DNA from: Branchipolynoe longqiensis
Lineage: Eukaryota > Annelida > Polychaeta > Phyllodocida > Polynoidae
DNA: 64,000 bases
NCBI GenBank assembly: GCA_030323885.1
Contig: CM059196.1
Span: 44,836,293-44,900,292 of the forward strand
Direction of reading: 5' to 3'
Shown piece by piece: positions 1 through 10,849 of this stretch. The notes beneath the pieces are model-generated. The model worked only from the letters and a program-made list of their open reading frames with translations, made no database searches and had not been told where the DNA came from. A program made the translations under genes and the position numbers. The number at the start of each line of letters is the position of its first letter. The first letter of the stretch is position 1.

Positions 1-260
1 TGGTTAATAATATACCGCCATTGAATCGCCTAATAAATAGATAAATAATTCTCCGAGCGTTTATATGTATATAATAAATTATATAGAATACATGTGATGT
101 ATAACAGATTCTGCGAGTATAAAGATACGTAAGGGAATTATTATCATTATTATTATACTCTGTAAGACCCAACACTGTACCGGTGGCACCACCTGCGGCC
201 TCCTCGCCTCCACCAGATGTAGACCAGTGTCAATCGCACCGGAGGATATAAATGGGTGTA
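1..260 (+). repeat. TA-associated repeat, copy 1
   Basis: This dispersed repeat contains a (TA)-rich start, a TGTGATGTATAA-type block, a GCGAGTATAAAG block and a GGTGGCACCACC near-palindrome. Related copies lie near 9985, 12775, 42950, 45110, 45830 and 54410, usually beside (TA)n. The TATAAAG block looks like a TATA box, but no transcript can be inferred. Function unknown. Confidence 0.5.
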
Positions 261-535
261 ATGTAGTGTGACCGGGAAGGAAACCACTATCCCGGTAATG
301 CAAGTAACAAGCTTTATTCAAATGATTAAAATATCACGGAAAAAAAAGAGAGAAAAAAAGCAGTACGGCGAGATTGATTCAGAACATTGGTGCTTGTTAT
401 ACTGTATGGGGGGGGGGGGGGTGCGTTTTGTTGAAAGGGACTGCTACGTTCGGAACGACTGCAGCCTTATGTAGCACTCACTACCAGTGAGTGCACGCGT
501 TGCAGCTGGTTCTGCTACAGATACAGCAAGGCTGT

Positions 536-836
536 GTTCAGGGTCTGTCTCGGAGGTGCCTCGGCGACGTCTCGGCAATGCTTTTTGGCCTACTTCCGGT
601 CAGGGTGCGTCTCGGTGACGTCTCTTAGACGCCTCCCTTTTCATTATGAAGCTGAAAGGCACCTCGAAAATGGCCGCCGCATTCAGTGGTTTCAGCCAAA
701 TACAGCGCAGCCTTTCCATTGCAAATGGCCGCCGCCTATTGGGGCGGCCATTTTCGAGACAACAAACTGCTTTTGCCATTCAGACTAGCATGACGTCACG
801 GCCATCTCCGAGGTGCCTCCGAGATGGAGCCTGAAC
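536..836. mobile_element. Foldback/MITE-like element FB-1
   Basis: The ends are inverted repeats beginning GTTCAGG and sharing TCTCGGAGG and CCTCGG blocks over about 30 bp with mismatches. Inside, CGAAAATGGCCGCC near 664 is inverted near 740-756, so the element is a nested hairpin. CpG is unusually high for this window. No target-site duplication is clear and no coding capacity is seen. Confidence 0.55.
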
Positions 837-904
837 GTGGCCCAGGTGTTTCCACTGTGCAAAGGCCCCCCACAATAGGAACAATAGAAGGGAGACAACA
901 GGGC

Positions 905-931
905 CTTATTCTCTCTCTCTCTCTCTCTCCC
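905..931. repeat. (CT)n microsatellite
   Basis: Short pure CT dinucleotide run in otherwise unremarkable sequence. Confidence 0.9.
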
Positions 932-1151
932 CACACAAACACACTCGTTCCCTTTCCTCACACATACCCACAATCCACCTCATTCACAATAACAGCGGGC
1001 CTATTCTGAGAGAGCATTTATTGTATTCTGAAATAAGAGGGAGTGATAGATGGAAGGGAAGACAAACTGAACAAAATAAATAAGCACGTGAAGATGCAAG
1101 GGAGGGGAAATAAACGATTGTTTATGAAAATAATGATAACAAATCAATTGC

Positions 1152-1275
1152 ATGAGGTGGCTGAAAGAGTTGAGCTCCCACTTCCGGTGTGGCAGGTCGT
1201 GATATTTGAATCCGCGGATTCAAATACCTGGTCCAGTCAAACCAATGACTTAAAGAAAAGTATCAAATGTGTTCT
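1152..1275 (+). mobile_element. SINE-A head (5' part of an interrupted copy)
   Basis: tRNA-like head with an A-box-like GGTGGCTGAAAGAGTTGAGC and a B-box-like segment, followed by the family block GTCAAACCAATGACTT. The body appears to resume at 2201, so a G-tract and MITE-1 may have interrupted this SINE. Confidence 0.6.
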
Positions 1276-1308
1276 GTGCTGGGGGGCGGGGGGGGGGGAG
1301 GGGGTCGT

Positions 1309-2181
1309 TTAAAGCTGGATAGTCCGATGACAACATCAAATTTTCAAAACCAAAATAATTATCTAATTTGGATTCGACATATTTACCTTCGATACTGGTT
1401 CACTTATTAAACATTTGTTGCCACGCATATGGGAATAGTGAGGCAATTGAATAGAACCTGTTACTGCAGAAGGCTATGGTGTCAGAGTTTTGGCAAGCTT
1501 GCCAAAAATAATTTAGCATGGTTGCATTTCAAATATCTCAAACATTACCCACTTCAAATAAAAGTTAGTTCAAGCTAAAGTACGGTACATTTTCCATGAT
1601 GTGCGCAACATGGGTAATTGATATCGCGAGACTGTGTATTTCCCATTGATCTGAACAACTTTTGGCGCCACCTATATTTTTGATTCTGAACTGACTCAAT
1701 GGTCGTCGATTGACCCACCACCTACTGTAAATCCCTTGAACTCAATACTACGCAGTTAGTGAAACTGCGCAGTAGATTTGAAAATGTGACCATTGGCGCC
1801 ACCTACATACTTCTTCTGAACTACTATTTGGCCGCTATCGACGCGCCACCTACTGTACATTCAGAGCAAAGCCTATGACGCAGTTACAAAGTCTAGACAC
1901 TTCGACCTTAGCTTCTCAACCGATCGGACTTGCTACCTTTCCTGTAGATTTGCCATCCCACCCACCCAACTAATGACATAGATCGATAGGGTTAAGTGCC
2001 TGAAATCCTCGAACTTATTATCATTACCACCTTCAATCTTAATGTAACAAGCTAAACTAGTAAGAATAAATGCCACTATATATACAACTGTATCGCGTTT
2101 GTTCAATTATAATGATCAATCTAATGTATTTATCTCAGAAAATGTTAATATCTCAAAAACCATTGGACTATGCAACTTTAA
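1309..2181 (+). mobile_element. MITE-1, long form, between TTAA sites
   Basis: It begins TTAAAGCTGGATAGTCCGAT and ends ATTGGACTATGCAACTTTAA, inverted repeats flanked by TTAA. The outer parts match the 355-bp short form (28654-29010, 61970-62324). About 500 bp of extra interior (roughly 1590-2095) is shared with the minus-strand copy at 17517-18653 and contains two diverged repeats with GGCGCCACCTA. No transposase is seen. TTAA targets fit piggyBac or Kolobok types; the assignment is inference. Confidence 0.75.
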
Positions 2182-2200
2182 CAAACAATCAAACAAATAC

Positions 2201-2325
2201 AGATGTATACTTGTCGCCACTCTCTCGCCTTGGGCTCAGTATTATTAACGTCAAACAGCAGTGGAATGAGGAACACCAATTGAATGCGATTGAAATTCCA
2301 TCTGTTTAATCAGCAAATGTATCTC
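2201..2325 (+). mobile_element. SINE-A body with beta tail (3' part of an interrupted copy)
   Basis: TACTTGTCGCC and ATTATTA blocks of the SINE-A body run into the beta tail (AGCAGTGGAATGAGGA, GCGATTGAAATT). It probably belongs with the head at 1152-1275 across the MITE-1 insertion. Confidence 0.6.
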
Positions 2326-2749
2326 ATAGAAAAAAAATAACATATAAAGAAAGCAGCATGCAGTTAATCGCGAATTACCCTTGATAGATAACCATCAGTT
2401 CAGAATATGTGAAACAAACAATTAAATATGGTAAGCAACAATAAATATAGCAAATCATGCAATATAATGTCTGTAAAATCTAATGATGGAAGACCAGTAT
2501 TTCAGTGCTGATGAATAAAATATTTGTAAAAACGCAACAAAAACTATCTAACTAATAACAATTGCCATTAATCGCCTTCCCGGAAATAATACTGAGTAAT
2601 CTAATCAGAGTGACTATTGTCACGGTACCATGTCCCGAGCGTGAGATTCTATAGGCGCAGTACTGTGACAACAGTAGATTATTCTACAATCACGGTTTCC
2701 CTTAGGTTTAGTGTTAAGGTTAGATATTTTACATAGACATTACCTGTAG
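2326..2749. other. AT-rich unique sequence
   Basis: No coding frame, repeat family or RNA gene is recognised here. Confidence 0.5.
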
Positions 2750-3425
2750 ACTTCGGATCTAAAAGAATGGTATAGTGATGCTAGACTGCCGATCTATATC
2801 AATGATACCACGATGCTAGACTGCTGCACTGCTGTCACAGCCCCATGATTTTAGAATATCCTTCTGTCGCCACAGTACTGTAACAATAGAGGTGTCCCCA
2901 TTGGCAATGTGGTAACCGTCGGATCTAAAAGAACAGTTCCATGATGCTAGACGGCCGATTTATATCAATGGTAACCAGACGGGATGACCGAATGAGTTAG
3001 AGCATCCGTCTCCCATGTTGGTAGATCATGGAGTCGTGGGTTCGAACCCTGGTTGAGTCAAACCGATGACTTAAAAATTGATACTTGTTGCTTCCTAGCC
3101 TGGTGCTCGGAATTATTAGGATAGGGCAAGGACTGGTTCCCTCAGTGTCAGGATAATGTGACTGAGTGGGATATCAGGTCATGGTGCTGGCGGCCTGGTC
3201 TTCCAGTGGGGCAGCACTATAAAATCGCCATGAGTGCGCACTGTCACAAGTCGGTGCCCGTCCTGATATGACCTTAGATGTTGCTAGGACGTAAAACAAA
3301 GAAACAATATATCAACGGTACCGGTATGCTAGACTGCTGCACTGCTGTCACCGCACCATCATTTTAGAATATCCTTCTGTCGCCACAGTACCATGAAAAT
3401 AGAGACATCCACCTGCCTTCTATTT
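2750..3425 (+). repeat. Diverged repeat host, split by a SINE
   Basis: Blocks ATGCTAGACTGC, TATATCAATGGTA and TTTTAGAATATCCTTCTGTC recur at 2775-2890, 2935-2973 and 3308-3405. The SINE at 2974-3307 splits the array. Confidence 0.65.
2974..3307 (+). mobile_element. SINE-A (A1 head, alpha tail), full length
   Basis: The A1 tRNA-like head with GGTTCGAACCCTGG B box is followed by the body and the alpha tail ending GGACGTAAAACAAAG. A near-perfect 13-bp duplication TATATCARYGGTA flanks it at 2961-2973 and 3308-3320. This is a pol III-type retroposon; it needs a partner LINE, not seen here. Confidence 0.85.
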
Positions 3426-3530
3426 GATCTATTGTATTGCTCTTTTGCATAGGTCTGGCATTAGTTTATGGAAGTGCCTATGTAAATTAGATGCACATAA
3501 CTGCTGACTACATTACACCAGCGCCTTCCT

Positions 3531-3854
3531 ATAGAGGGTGTGTAATGACGTTATAAGACCACTTTCGGTGGCCATATTGGATTACATACAGAAGGGTTGC
3601 ATCTACCTACACTGTGCTTATTTACTGATTTGTTGGTTTATTTGTCACTGTTTTGAGCAGTTTGGACTCAGAAGCTGTTGCTAAAGCGCTGTAAGTAAAC
3701 ACATTGGATGTAAACTGCACAGAACCTCCCAGAACACAAGAAAACTGTTTTACTGCATCTGCATGCATTCATAACATGGCAAAGGAGGGTGCTCGTAATC
3801 CAAAATGGCTGGCTGCTGACTTCTGAGTGATGACGTCACGTGCACTCCCTCTAT
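3531..3854. mobile_element. MITE-like inverted-repeat element
   Basis: Imperfect terminal inverted repeats of about 65 bp share ATAGAGGG, GTGACGT-like and TTGGATTAC blocks. Right-end ATGACGTCACGTG makes it CpG-rich. The 324-bp length, absence of an ORF and possible TA flanks suggest a non-autonomous DNA transposon. Confidence 0.6.
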
Positions 3855-4046
3855 TACCAACAAAGACTCCTTCCATTAACTAAGCCATTTACTGACAACA
3901 AATTGGAAATAAAGAAAATGAGGTCAGGCATGGCTGAATATAGCTCTTTAAGTGGGATGGTTTGTTGTTTTAATGAGAGCATAAGTCATTGTGGATGTTG
4001 GTGTCTTCTTTGCTGTTATTGATATACCACTGGATGTTGATATATT

Positions 4047-4372
4047 GGGCATGGTGGCTGAATCGGTCAAAGCGCTAGCTCCCAATATGGGAAGATCGGA
4101 CGCTTAAAAAACCCAGCCAAGTCAAACCAATGACTTACCAAATTTATTCTTCTCACTACCTAGCATGGCACTTCAAATTAATAGGACAGGGCAAGGATTG
4201 GTTAGGTCAGAGTCAGGATAATGTGACTGAATGGGATATCGGGTCATTGTGCCCATGAGCTGGGCTCCGATTGGGACAGCATTATAACGTTGGCATGTGT
4301 GCACACTGTCACGAGTCGGGGCCTGTCCTGATGTGACCTGAGATGTTGCTTCGGCGTAAAACCACAAACAAC
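4047..4372 (+). mobile_element. SINE-A (A2 head, alpha tail)
   Basis: GGTGGCTGAATCGGTCAAAGC is the A2 type of head; its B box is eroded. Body and alpha tail are near full length, ending GGCGTAAAACCACAAAC. Confidence 0.8.
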
Positions 4373-4477
4373 CAAGGAAATATTGACATTGTTCTATAGG
4401 TTAACCGTATGAACATGATGTCAGACGTACAGCTAAATAGCATATATAGTGTACCAGCAATTTGCTGCAAGTATGAT

Positions 4478-4790
4478 GTGGGTTTAGGTTATTGGAGTTT
4501 ACGTCTCATTAATATTTAAGGTCAATTCAGAACGGAAACCACCGACTTGTGACAGTGCTCAATCATGACGACTTTGCAGTGTTGCCCCAACAGGGATGCC
4601 ATGCTGACTTTACCATGGTACTGATGCACACCACCAGGCATTACCCACCCTAATAATTCGAGCACCAGGCAATGTGGGGACAGGTATCAATTTAATTACT
4701 CTTTGATTTGACGCAGCCGGGGATTGATCCTACGACTTCCAGTATGGGAGGCGGATGCTTTAGCTACTTGACGATCATGTCCGATGGGGC
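4478..4790 (-). mobile_element. SINE-A, alpha tail, diverged
   Basis: Minus-strand copy: tail at the left, then GACTTGTGACAGTG, body, and an eroded head with GGGATTGATCC as B box. It is inverted relative to the copy 100 bp upstream. Confidence 0.7.
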
Positions 4791-4879
4791 GGGGTTAGAT
4801 AGATGGGTGTAGGGGCAGACCATTAGATGTTGCTAAGGTTATGCGGAAAGCGGCTATATTTAGCATACGTAGAAGTAGG

Positions 4880-4990
4880 TGGGGAGGGGGAAGGTGCAGT
4901 AGTGCGTGACATGAATACAGGTGGCGCCACTACTGCATCTTTCTTGTTGTATATACACACTGTCGTAATGCAATAATAGGACACTGCTAC
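4880..4990 (-). repeat. TA-associated repeat fragment
   Basis: Contains the GTGGCGCCACT block and the GTCGTAATGCAATAAT block seen in other copies, in minus orientation. Confidence 0.35.
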
Positions 4991-5194
4991 AGCGCGTGCA
5001 GAAATACAGTAATAATACATGTAAGGGACCTTTTCCAGGGTGCATGCGCAGTGAGCTGTTTTATCCAATGCTTTAGTTCTTGGCACTGCGCAAGAGGGCA
5101 ACATCGTCGATTCATAGTCACGTAATAACGCATGACATTAAATGGATATACAGAAAGATGTAAAGCGAGTTCGAAAGCGTGAGAAGATAACGGA

Positions 5195-6200
5195 GGAGAG
5201 AGAGGATGAGAGGAAGAGAGGAGAAGACAGGAGAAGACAGCAGAAGTGAGGAGAAGAGAGAGGAAGAGAGAGGAGGAGAGAGGAGGAGAGAGAAAGAGAG
5301 AGGAAGAGAGAGGAAGAGAGAGAGGAAGAGAGAATGGAAGAGAGAATGGAAGAGAGAATGGAAGAAAGAATGGAAGAGAGAATGGAAGAGAGAGGAATAG
5401 AGAGGAAGAGAGATCAAGAGAGATCAAGAGAGAGGAAGAGAGAATGGAAGAGAGATTGGAAGAGAGAATGGAAGAGAGAATGGAAGACAGCAGATGAGAG
5501 AATGGAAGACAGTAGAAGAGAATGGAAGAGAGGAAGAGAGAATGGAAGACAGTAGAAGAGCATGGAAGAGAGAGGAAGAGACAATGGAAGAGAGGAAGAG
5601 AGAATGGAAGAGAGAGGAATAGAGAATGGAAGAGAGGAAGAGAGAATGGAAGAGAGAGGAAGAGAGAATGGAAGAGAGGAAGACAGAATGGAAGAGAGGA
5701 AGAGAGAATGGAAGAGAGTAGAAAAGCATGGAAGAGGGAGGTTGGAGAAGAAGAGATAGGAAGAGAGAGCAGAAGAGACAGGGGAAGAATGAGTAAAGTA
5801 TAGAAGAGAGAAAGGAAGAGGGAAAGACAGGAATATAGAGGAAATGGGAGAGGACAAAATCAGGAAGACAGGGACAGAGGAAGATAGAACAAGAAGAAAT
5901 AGATGAACACAAAGGCGAAGACAGAGTAAGATATACAGGAGAAGTGAGAGAGAGGAAATGAGAATAAAAGAGTGAGGAAGAGACATACTGAGAGAAGGGG
6001 ACAACCGAAGAGAGTAAATGAGAGAGTAAGTGAGACAGGAATACAGAGAGGAAGAGCAATATGAAGATAGAGAGAGGAAAAGAGAAAAGAAGAGAAAGGA
6101 AGAGAGAGGAAGAGAGAGGGAGAGAGAGGGAGAGAGAGGAAGACAGAGGAAGAGAGAGGAAGAGAGTGAAGATTTGAGAGAAGAAGAGAGAAAAAAGAGG
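5195..6200. repeat. GA-rich 12-mer-type array, ~1 kb
   Basis: Imperfect repeats of a GGAAGAGAGAAT-like unit make the plus strand almost all purine. The long Lys/Glu/Arg or Leu/Ser/Phe frames in it follow from composition and are not a gene. It could form triplex DNA. Confidence 0.95.
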
Positions 6201-6337
6201 ACTAGATCCTCCCGGGGAGGAATGTGTTGTTCCAACTGAATCATACACCATACAAACATTGTAACTGACGCTCACGATGAGTCTCCTTACAAGAATTACA
6301 TTTCTTCTTTATAGTATTGCTAGTGTAGTTGGCTGCA

Positions 6338-6475
6338 CTGACCTCTCAGGCAAGTAACCACACATACAGGTAGTCATGGGGAGCCTCGGTGGTGTAATGG
6401 TTAGCACACTGGCCCGGAATGCAAAGAGATGTGGGTTCGAGTCCCGCTCTAGGCCCAATATTCCCCATTTTCGTC
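6338..6475 (+). mobile_element. SINE-C copy
   Basis: tRNA-like core GGTGGTGTAATGGTTAGCAC (A box) and GGGTTCGAGTCCCGC (B box), preceded by the family's conserved block CACTGACCTCTCAGGCAAG. The core resembles Glu/Gly tRNA-type SINE heads but does not form a clean tRNA. Other copies: 12010, 46607, 46920, 48532. Confidence 0.75.
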
Positions 6476-6739
6476 AAAATGGAGAAGAGCGGTTCAGGTC
6501 TTATCAATATATAAGACATGATATTAAATAGAAATACAGGGAAAGAGGGAAACAGGGAAGAGAAAGAGGAGGAAGGCACAGCTGTAGCGTGTAGTGGACA
6601 AGGGTAGGACGTGCGCATCCGTATATGGCAGACACCTGCAGATAACAAAAGTGAAGGGTTCAGGTGCAAAAACTGTTGTCAACAACAAGGTGCAATAACG
6701 AGGAGGAAGTGGAGAAGAAGAGATGGAAGAAGAGACAGG

Positions 6740-6797
6740 GGATGAGTGTGCACTCATCCCCTGAGTGCACACTCAGGGGATGAGTGTGCACTCATAA
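6740..6797. repeat. Alternating short palindromes
   Basis: GATGAGTGTGCACTCATC, CTGAGTGCACACTCAG and a second GATGAGTGTGCACTCAT are packed head to tail, giving stacked hairpins. It is not part of the recognised families. Confidence 0.8.
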
Positions 6798-6957
6798 ACA
6801 CTATGACAAATCCTTACTATTTCCACCAACATGTATAAGTTATTTACTCCCACAAATGGGCTAGTTTTGGATTGATAATTCATTAGGTTGAACTGCGGGA
6901 TGCTACATATAAATGGTTGAACTATAGGGAAGGAGGTAGAGTGATTCCTGAGAAAAA

Positions 6958-7040
6958 ATAGACATCGGTAAGAGTACTGGCTTCCCGTGCTGGGGTCTGG
7001 GGGTTCGAATCGCGCCCCAGTCGACTTACCAAATATATCT
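6958..7040 (+). mobile_element. SINE-A2 head fragment
   Basis: Head with GGTTCGAATCGCGCC and the CCAGTCGACTTACCAAAT junction; no tail. Confidence 0.55.
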
Positions 7041-7044
7041 TTTG

Positions 7045-7135
7045 TAATTCATTGTTTTGACTCAACGGGGAATTGACCTCCCGACCTTCCGCACGGGAAA
7101 CCTGCGTTCTACCGATTCGGCCACCGCACCTGGTT
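7045..7135 (-). mobile_element. SINE-A2 head fragment, inverted partner
   Basis: Minus-strand head ending CGATTCGGCCACCGCACC on the plus strand. With the previous entry it forms a head-to-head inverted pair. Confidence 0.65.
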
Positions 7136-7384
7136 CAATTATGAAGAATCATAGTTGATCATAATAATAAAATAAGTAAAAGTGCATTCGTCATGTTTCT
7201 ACCCCTTTAAGGACTGCATGAAATACATCAAACGATGATGCATTTCTTACCTCCTGTGGCAACATATTCAATAAAGTGTGGCCTGCCACACACGAGGCAC
7301 AATCAGAGAATGACTTGAGTAAAGGCAGCAGGACTTGTAATGATACCTGACTCTGTGATCTGAGAGTTCTTGATTAGTTCGTTG

Positions 7385-7700
7385 CTTGTTGGAATTGTAT
7401 GTCCTGGCAACATCTAAGGTCTTATCAGGACAGATACCGACTTGTGACAGTGCACACTCATCGTGACTTTATAGTGGTGCCCCACTGGGAAATCAGGCCG
7501 CCAGCACCATGACCCAATATCCCACTCAGTGAGATTATCCTGATATTGAACTAGCCAGTCCTTTCCCTATCCTAATAATCCCGAGCGTCAAGCTAGAAAG
7601 CGACACGTATCAATTTTATAAGTCATTAGTTTGAATCGACCGGGAATTGAACTCTCGATCTCCTGCATGGGCTCTACCGATTTGGCGACCGAGCTCAGTG
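7385..7700 (-). mobile_element. SINE-A2, alpha tail
   Basis: The tail hairpin stem reads TGTCCT/AGGACA in the element sense. Body and head are complete apart from a short deletion in the head. Confidence 0.8.
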
Positions 7701-7727
7701 AGAGAGTTTTTGATGATGGTCTGCTAA

Positions 7728-8466
7728 TAGCCCTGTCACAATATGACGCATCGCAGAAGCATGCGCAACATAGGTGATTTTGTGCCAATACATCGGTGTA
7801 CGTCGATATGCATTACTTGAACATTATGGGTTTGTTATACGTACGTTGGTATATGTCGATGTACGTCAATGTTCGTCATTATACGGCATCGCTCGTCAAG
7901 GGGTCACGAAAGTTTTGTGCATGCACAAAACTTTCAACGTTCGACAACTTGTGGCTTTTATGTTGGGTGTACGTTATGTATACGTCAGACATACGTAGAT
8001 GTACATTAGATATATGTTAGACAAACGTTGTTCACTATGTGGCACTACATTGTTCTATGTCAGTTGGACAGAGAGCCAGTGGAAACATACAGTCGCATAT
8101 TGACAACGTACGTTACAATTTATGGATAATGTATGTCTATTGTATATACAATATATGTTTTGCATTTCTCCGCCATGTCTTGACGTATGTAATGTATAAG
8201 GCATACATCTGGTGATCAAATTACGTATATAACGTTCACCGGCGTTCTGCAAGCATACAGTGAGCGTAATGCGAGCGTTTTTCGTGGGGAGGCAATTTAG
8301 CCATATGTTGGCCATACATTGGTCGTATGCTCTCCTACATTGTGTACACGGTATGTATACATCCAACTTATCCCGCACCGAACAGTTTGACGCATCTCAA
8401 CATTTGAAAATGATTTTAGCTGTTGGCCATGCGCTTGCACGATGCATCATAATGTGATAGGGCCAG
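7728..8466 (+). mobile_element. MITE-3, copy 1
   Basis: Inverted termini with TGTCACAATATGACGCATCG at the left and GATGCATCATAATGTGATAG at the right. The interior is dense in ACGT, TACGT and CATACG words and has a perfect 28-bp palindrome at 7908-7935. Copies: 48783-49470 (minus), 58769-59493, fragment 61437-61575. No transposase frame is seen. Confidence 0.75.
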
Positions 8467-8577
8467 CAGATAATACAGATTTTATCATGCTTCACCACTG
8501 ATACCGTAATACTGATAGCATGTTAGTCAAATTGTGGACGCAATGAATTGTTTCACTGTCAGTGGAAGCAAATTTCC

Positions 8578-8845
8578 GATGAGGATAAAATTTACCCAAC
8601 AAATTCTATGTGCAATAAGTAGTGTTTTTTTCTCTCTCTCTCTCTCTTTAATGTGATTAGGATGGAATTTAACCAATAATTTCTATATCCAATATATAGT
8701 GGGTTTTCCCCCGCTTTCTTTAAGATGAGTATAGAGTTCAACCAACAAATTCGATATCCAACATATAGTGGGTTTTTTTCCCACCTTTCTTTAATGTAAT
8801 GAGGATGGAATTTAACCAACACATTCTATGTCCAATATATATCAC
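8578..8845 (+). repeat. Tandem repeat, ~70-77 bp unit, 4 copies
   Basis: GGATGGAATTTAACCAACAA and CCAATATATAGTGGG blocks recur at 69-77 bp spacing, with a (CT)n expansion in the first unit. Confidence 0.85.
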
Positions 8846-8857
8846 TATATGTGTTTG

Positions 8858-8930
8858 GAGTGGAGGTGGAGGTGGAGGTGGAGGTGGAGGTGGAAATGAA
8901 GGTGGAGGGGTGGGGGGGGGGGGCTTAGTA
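8858..8930. repeat. (GGAGGT)n and G-tract
   Basis: Hexamer array followed by a G homopolymer; it could form G-quadruplexes. Confidence 0.9.
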
Positions 8931-9324
8931 TAATGTCGCAGCAATATGATAGCAACAAAGAAACCAAAATAACAACCAGCCGCCATTTTGTTTTACTTTG
9001 TCGTCTGCTCCTCACGTCATCTTCCCGCCTTTATCAAAGTGGCGGGAATCACAGTGCGCGGCTGCGCTTGTTTGGGAAACTCTACGGTGGGTGTGTGTGT
9101 GAGGAGGAGTGGGGGAAGGGGCCAGGGGGAGGGGTAGGGGAGGGGTGGGGTGGTGTGTGTGACGAGCCCATTGAATCCATCACAAACACAGGTAGGCTCA
9201 GGTAAGACACTACTCCAGGTGTGACAGCAGTGATCAATAATGGGCCACATATCACTGTCACCAGTGTCGTCTCTTCTGAGTATTATTGCACCTTGTTGTT
9301 GAGTTGAAGGAAAATAATTTTCGT

Positions 9325-9640
9325 TTAAAGCTGCGTAGTTGGATGAAAGCATCAATTTTTGTTTAAAGCAAAATATTTATCTAGATTTGATTCTGCATGC
9401 ATAACTTAGATACTGGTGCACTTAATAAACATTTGTTGTAGCGTGGGATGGAAAATACTAATTCCATTTAATAGCACATATTACTATTATTATTGCTTAA
9501 GTATATGGGTTCAGAATTGTTAGATACCAACATTAATTTGTATGCTTTCAAATATCTCTAAAGTTAATTATTTATAATTTAAAAAAAAACTACTTCAAGG
9601 TAGATTGCAATTATTAACCTAATCTATTTATCTCAAACAC
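9325..9640 (+). mobile_element. MITE-1 copy, 3' truncated
   Basis: Starts TTAAAGCTGCGTAGTTGGAT and follows the short-form consensus, but stops after the CTATTTATCTCA block without the right terminus. Confidence 0.7.
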
Positions 9641-9984
9641 ACAAAGGAGGTGCCATCAGTCCAGTTGGTAGAGTCACTCGAACAAAGAGCTGACAGAACT
9701 TCCAGTATTTATGCTCATATCATTCTTTTACATCACATATATATAGCTGCGTAAATCTTTTTTTTATCTAGTCGCCTGTCGCAATAGGTCGTACAAACTT
9801 CTGCACAGGACTAAGGACAATTGATCCAAATTGTGCAATTTACAACAAATAAATACAGTAGCATATAGACTATGTGCTTTGCAATGACCTATGTAAATAT
9901 AGATAAGGAATAAGATCTACCATTATCATTTACTTCGTGGCTGCAGTCCAACACCTACAGTACTGACACGGGCACCATCACTAT

Positions 9985-10215
9985 CCACCAATACATGTCT
10001 GTCTACCTGTATATGTGATGTAAACGTATTATGCGAGTATAAAGGCACGGAAGGGATTTCTGTCATTATATTCTTATTATTTGAAATGGCCGAGTGAAGG
10101 TTCGCACGTCACCAAGACATGGTGGCGCTGCAGTAGCGCAGCCCGAAAGTGTGGAACTCGGGCAGCGATTGGCTAATATACATACTTTATCACAGGATAA
10201 TAACGCATTAGGAGA
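9985..10215 (+). repeat. TA-associated repeat, copy 2
   Basis: TGTGATGTAAACGTATTATGCGAGTATAAAGG block followed by GGTGGCGC-type sequence. It runs up to the LTR-like repeat. Confidence 0.5.
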
Positions 10216-10244
10216 GCATGGAATAACAGTAACAAAAGGGACGA

Positions 10245-10406
10245 TGTTCCGCCATTTCATATATTGCTAATTAATTATCCAATCTATATACTAGGTGCTG
10301 ATACCTGCAGGCAACCACACTGATGGGACCGTGGCACCACCATCGGCCCTCTTCTTCCCTAACGGCACGCCCACATGTTCCCTCGCGCCAGGGATATGAA
10401 TATATA
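10245..10406 (+). repeat. LTR-like direct repeat, left copy
   Basis: Matches 11458-11620 closely from TGTTCCGCCATTTCATATAT through CCAGGGATATGAATATAT. The preceding 20 bp (GGAATAACAGTAACAA plus a purine run) also matches, so the duplication extends beyond an ordinary LTR boundary. It contains a TATA-like stretch. Full LTR length is uncertain. Confidence 0.5.
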
Positions 10407-10849
10407 GCCAAGTATATACGCCCGCGTATATGCGGGTGTAAGGAAATGCACTGCGCTGCCCCCCCGGTGGTTTGCGGGGGGGGGGGGGGGGGGACTTGCC
10501 ACTGGTTCGCAGATGTACCACCGATGCCGGCATATCTGCTGGTGTTAGGAATGCACTGTGCTGCCCCCCGATGGTTTGCAGGGGGACTCGCCATTGGTTC
10601 GCGGATGTATGAGCACGCCCCGTCTGCGGCAGTTCGTCTGCAACACTGCTACTCTATAGACCTTTTCAACTTTACTTTACTTCACCGCCTGCTGTACCGG
10701 CTTCGTAGTGCGGGCACCGTCGTAACGGCATGCCAAGGGCCTATTGTGCTTTCTGCAGCTTTGAACATACTGAACCAGTGAACGACACCTGCTATACAGG
10801 TTCAAACAGGCGTTCGACCAGGGCGAACACGAGAGAGTCAGCTATTGCA

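Noticed and set aside
5195..6260. Long Leu/Ser and Lys/Glu/Arg open frames (over 280 codons)
   Set aside because: They arise from a GA array lacking stop codons in several frames on both strands; the residues only mirror composition.
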